Assembly (NCBI GenBank): GCA_001798885.1
Contig: MGQW01000082.1
Location: 1-53,366, forward strand
Direction of reading: 5' to 3'
DNA from: Deltaproteobacteria bacterium RBG_16_64_85
Lineage (GTDB): Bacteria > Desulfobacterota > Deferrimicrobia > Deferrimicrobiales > Deferrimicrobiaceae
DNA length: 53,366 bases
Shown piece after piece: positions 51,180-53,366 of this stretch. The notes below the pieces were generated by a model that worked only from the letters and a program-made list of their open reading frames with translations, was not told where the DNA came from and ran no database searches. The position numbers were made by a program, and so were the translations under genes. Numbering within the stretch: position 1 is the first letter of the stretch; each line of letters opens with the position of its first letter.

Positions 51180-51245
51180 TTTTTTCGTTTCACGTTATTC
51201 CAGCCGACCGCTTGCCTGTTTGGGAAATCCGGGGGAAAGGGATTC

Positions 51246-51701
51246 ATGGAACTTGTTGGCAAAATTTTCGAGACGCTGGGAATCACCCAGCTCGCCCTCC
51301 TCCAGATGGTCCTCGTGGTGGCCCTGGTGTCCATCCTATCGGTGACGATGGTCCGGCCGATCCTCTCCACGTTCCAGGAGCGCAAGAACCGCTCCGACAA
51401 GCCGGTGGAGGAGTCGAAAACACTTCTGGCGGAGGCGGAAGGCCTGACGGCGCGATACGAGGAGTCCCTGCGCAAGGCCGCCGTCGAGTCGCTCGCGGCC
51501 AAGAGGAAGAAGATGGAGGAGGCCGGCCGCCTCGAGCGAAAGCGGGTCGAGGCCGTGCTCGAAGAGAGCAACCGCCACGTAGAGGAGATGAAGGCCCGCA
51601 TCGAAGCCGAGAAAATCGATGTCGCGAAGACGCTGCGCGCCGAGGTATTGCGACTTTCCGTCGAGATCGCCGGCAAGGTGCTCGGGAGACCGGTGGCGTG
51701 A
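51246..51701 (+). CDS. ATP synthase Fo subunit b'
   Basis: A 151-aa b-type stator subunit: one membrane helix (about 17-37, LALLQMVLVVALVSILSVTMV) followed by a long charged coiled coil and ending EIAGKVLGRPVA. Together with AtpF it should form a heterodimeric stalk, as in Geobacter and other groups with b and b'. Unlike AtpF it has no signal peptide. The stop overlaps the atpF start (GTGA). Confidence 0.92.
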   Translation: MELVGKIFETLGITQLALLQMVLVVALVSILSVTMVRPILSTFQERKNRSDKPVEESKTLLAEAEGLTARYEESLRKAAVESLAAKRKKMEEAGRLERKRVEAVLEESNRHVEEMKARIEAEKIDVAKTLRAEVLRLSVEIAGKVLGRPVA

Positions 51702-52264
51702 AACGGTTCCTCCCCCTGGCGTTCCTTGCCTTCGCCGCGGTTGCCGCCGCATCCGAAGGGGCCGCCGGCCACAGCGAAGGGATTCCCTGGGCGGACCTAC
51801 TCAAACAGGCCGTGAACTTCGCCATCCTGGCCGGGGTGCTCGTCTTCTTCCTGAAAAAACCGATTTCCTCCTTCCTGAAGGAAAGGAGCGAGCAGCTGCG
51901 CAAGTCGATCGAGGACGCCGCCCGCGCCCGGGAAGACGCAGCCGCGAAGCTCTCCGCCATTGAGGCACGGATGGCCAGGCTCTCCGACGAGGTTGCCGGG
52001 ATGAACCGGAAGATGGAGGGCGAGGCCGAGGAGGAGGCGCGGCGCATCCGCGAGACGGCGCAGGCCGAGATCGAACGGATGCGGATCCAGGCCCAGTTCG
52101 CCGCGGACCAGGAAGTGAAGAAGGCCCGCAAGGAGCTTCGGAAAGAGGCGGCAAGTCTCGCCACCAGCACGGCCGAGGAGATCGTGAAGAAGGCGATCAC
52201 CCACGAGGACCAGGAGCGGCTGGTGCTGGAGAACGTCGAGAAGATCCGGGAGATCCTGCAATGA
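51698..52264 (+). CDS. atpF: ATP synthase Fo subunit b, with signal peptide
   Basis: A 188-aa stator subunit. Residues 1-18 (MKRFLPLAFLAFAAVAAA) look like a signal peptide, followed by the true membrane helix (about 36-52, QAVNFAILAGVLVFFLKKP) and a long coiled coil ending [12 protein letters not shown] 51698 overlaps the b' stop; the frame is open further upstream but the b' gene occupies that space. The stop overlaps atpH (ATGA). Confidence 0.94.
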   Translation: MKRFLPLAFLAFAAVAAASEGAAGHSEGIPWADLLKQAVNFAILAGVLVFFLKKPISSFLKERSEQLRKSIEDAARAREDAAAKLSAIEARMARLSDEVAGMNRKMEGEAEEEARRIRETAQAEIERMRIQAQFAADQEVKKARKELRKEAASLATSTAEEIVKKAITHEDQERLVLENVEKIREILQ

Positions 52265-52803
52265 TCGGAAGCGCCCTGGCCCGAAGGTACGCCCGCGCGC
52301 TGCTCGACATCGGGCAGGAGGAGCGGCAGGTCCGAAGGGTCCTCTCCGAGGTCGAGCGGTTCGCCCGCCTCCTCGCGGAGGGCACCGATCTGCGCGAGGT
52401 CCTGGAAGCCACGCACATCAACCGCCGCGACAAGCAGGCCGTCCTCGAGGCCACGTTTTCCCCGGCAGGCTTCCTTCCCGTCACGATGAACTTCCTGCGC
52501 CTGCTCGTCGACAAGCGCCGGATGAACATCCTCCCCCAGATCCTCCCCGAACTGCGCCGCATGGTCGAGGAGCTGGAGGGGATCGAGCGGGTCGAGGTGA
52601 CCGTCCCGGAGACCCTTTCGGACACGCAGAGGGACTTTCTGAGGGCCCTCCTGGAGCGACAGACGGGAAAGCGAATCGAGCTGGAAGAGAAGCTGGATCC
52701 CGCCGTATTGGGCGGGATGGTGGTGAAGGTGGGCTCCACGGTGTACGACGGGAGCGTTCGCACGCAATTGTCCCAGATCCGGGAAAATTTACAAAAGGGG
52801 TGA
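52261..52803 (+). CDS. atpH: ATP synthase F1 subunit delta
   Basis: Delta links the b stalk to the top of F1. The 180-aa protein has the family opening [14 protein letters not shown], the [21 protein letters not shown] region and the C-terminal [26 protein letters not shown]. The ATG overlaps the atpF stop by four bases. Confidence 0.97.
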   Translation: MIGSALARRYARALLDIGQEERQVRRVLSEVERFARLLAEGTDLREVLEATHINRRDKQAVLEATFSPAGFLPVTMNFLRLLVDKRRMNILPQILPELRRMVEELEGIERVEVTVPETLSDTQRDFLRALLERQTGKRIELEEKLDPAVLGGMVVKVGSTVYDGSVRTQLSQIRENLQKG

Positions 52804-52813
52804 GGCAGGCGCC

Positions 52814-53366
<553 letters not shown>

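Overview
The window looks like a chromosomal origin region from a high-GC anaerobic deltaproteobacterium (Desulfuromonadota/Desulfobacterota-like, Geobacter-related in gene order). This rests on four things: the run rpmH-rnpA-yidD-yidC-mnmE-mnmG-rsmG-parA-parB-atpF'-atpF-atpH-atpA; the divergent run dnaA-dnaN-gyrB-gyrA; parS sites reading TGTTCCACGTGGAAC; and a class III CoA-transferase pair next to Cys-rich small proteins. The taxon is an inference; nothing here fixes the genus. No tRNA, rRNA, CRISPR array or insertion sequence was found.

Positions 1-6306 are mostly minus-strand accessory genes. They comprise a partial unknown gene; an operon of two class III CoA-transferase subunits, a zinc-ribbon protein and a 65-aa four-cysteine protein resembling the small FeS subunits of fumarate-adding glycyl radical enzymes; a leader with a consensus promoter followed by two terminator-like hairpins; and three genes I cannot assign apart from a DUF4177-like one. 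Positions 6534-9786 hold hemL and the first part of ATP synthase (atpZ, atpI, atpB, atpE).

Positions 9785-15796 (minus) form an archaic (Csu-type) chaperone-usher pilus operon with three spore-coat-U-type subunits, a chaperone and an usher. It also holds an unusual fusion of six MshEN-type repeat units to an internal signal-like segment and a secreted domain. Positions 16174-19545 hold a large lipoprotein, a tautomerase-family protein and a Cys-rich YkgJ/DUF3109-like protein.

Positions 19520-40814 (all minus) are housekeeping genes read away from the origin: uvrA, pdxA, a DinB-fold protein, three SurA/PpiC-type chaperones, mfd, nadA, gpsA, a TPR lipoprotein, gyrA, gyrB, dnaN, dnaA. recF is absent from its usual place between dnaN and gyrB.

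The putative oriC lies at about 40815-41090, with an inverted pair of perfect DnaA boxes beside an AT-rich stretch. An unrecognised gene sits between it and rpmH. Rightward from 42121 come rpmH, rnpA, yidD, yidC, mnmE, a nested inverted repeat (REP/REPIN-like), two parS sites, mnmG, rsmG, parA, parB, a small lipoprotein, and the second part of ATP synthase (atpF', F, H and a partial atpA). Replication start, segregation, topoisomerase supply, tRNA modification, membrane insertion and ATP synthesis are therefore grouped around the origin, and the Fo genes are split to either side of it.
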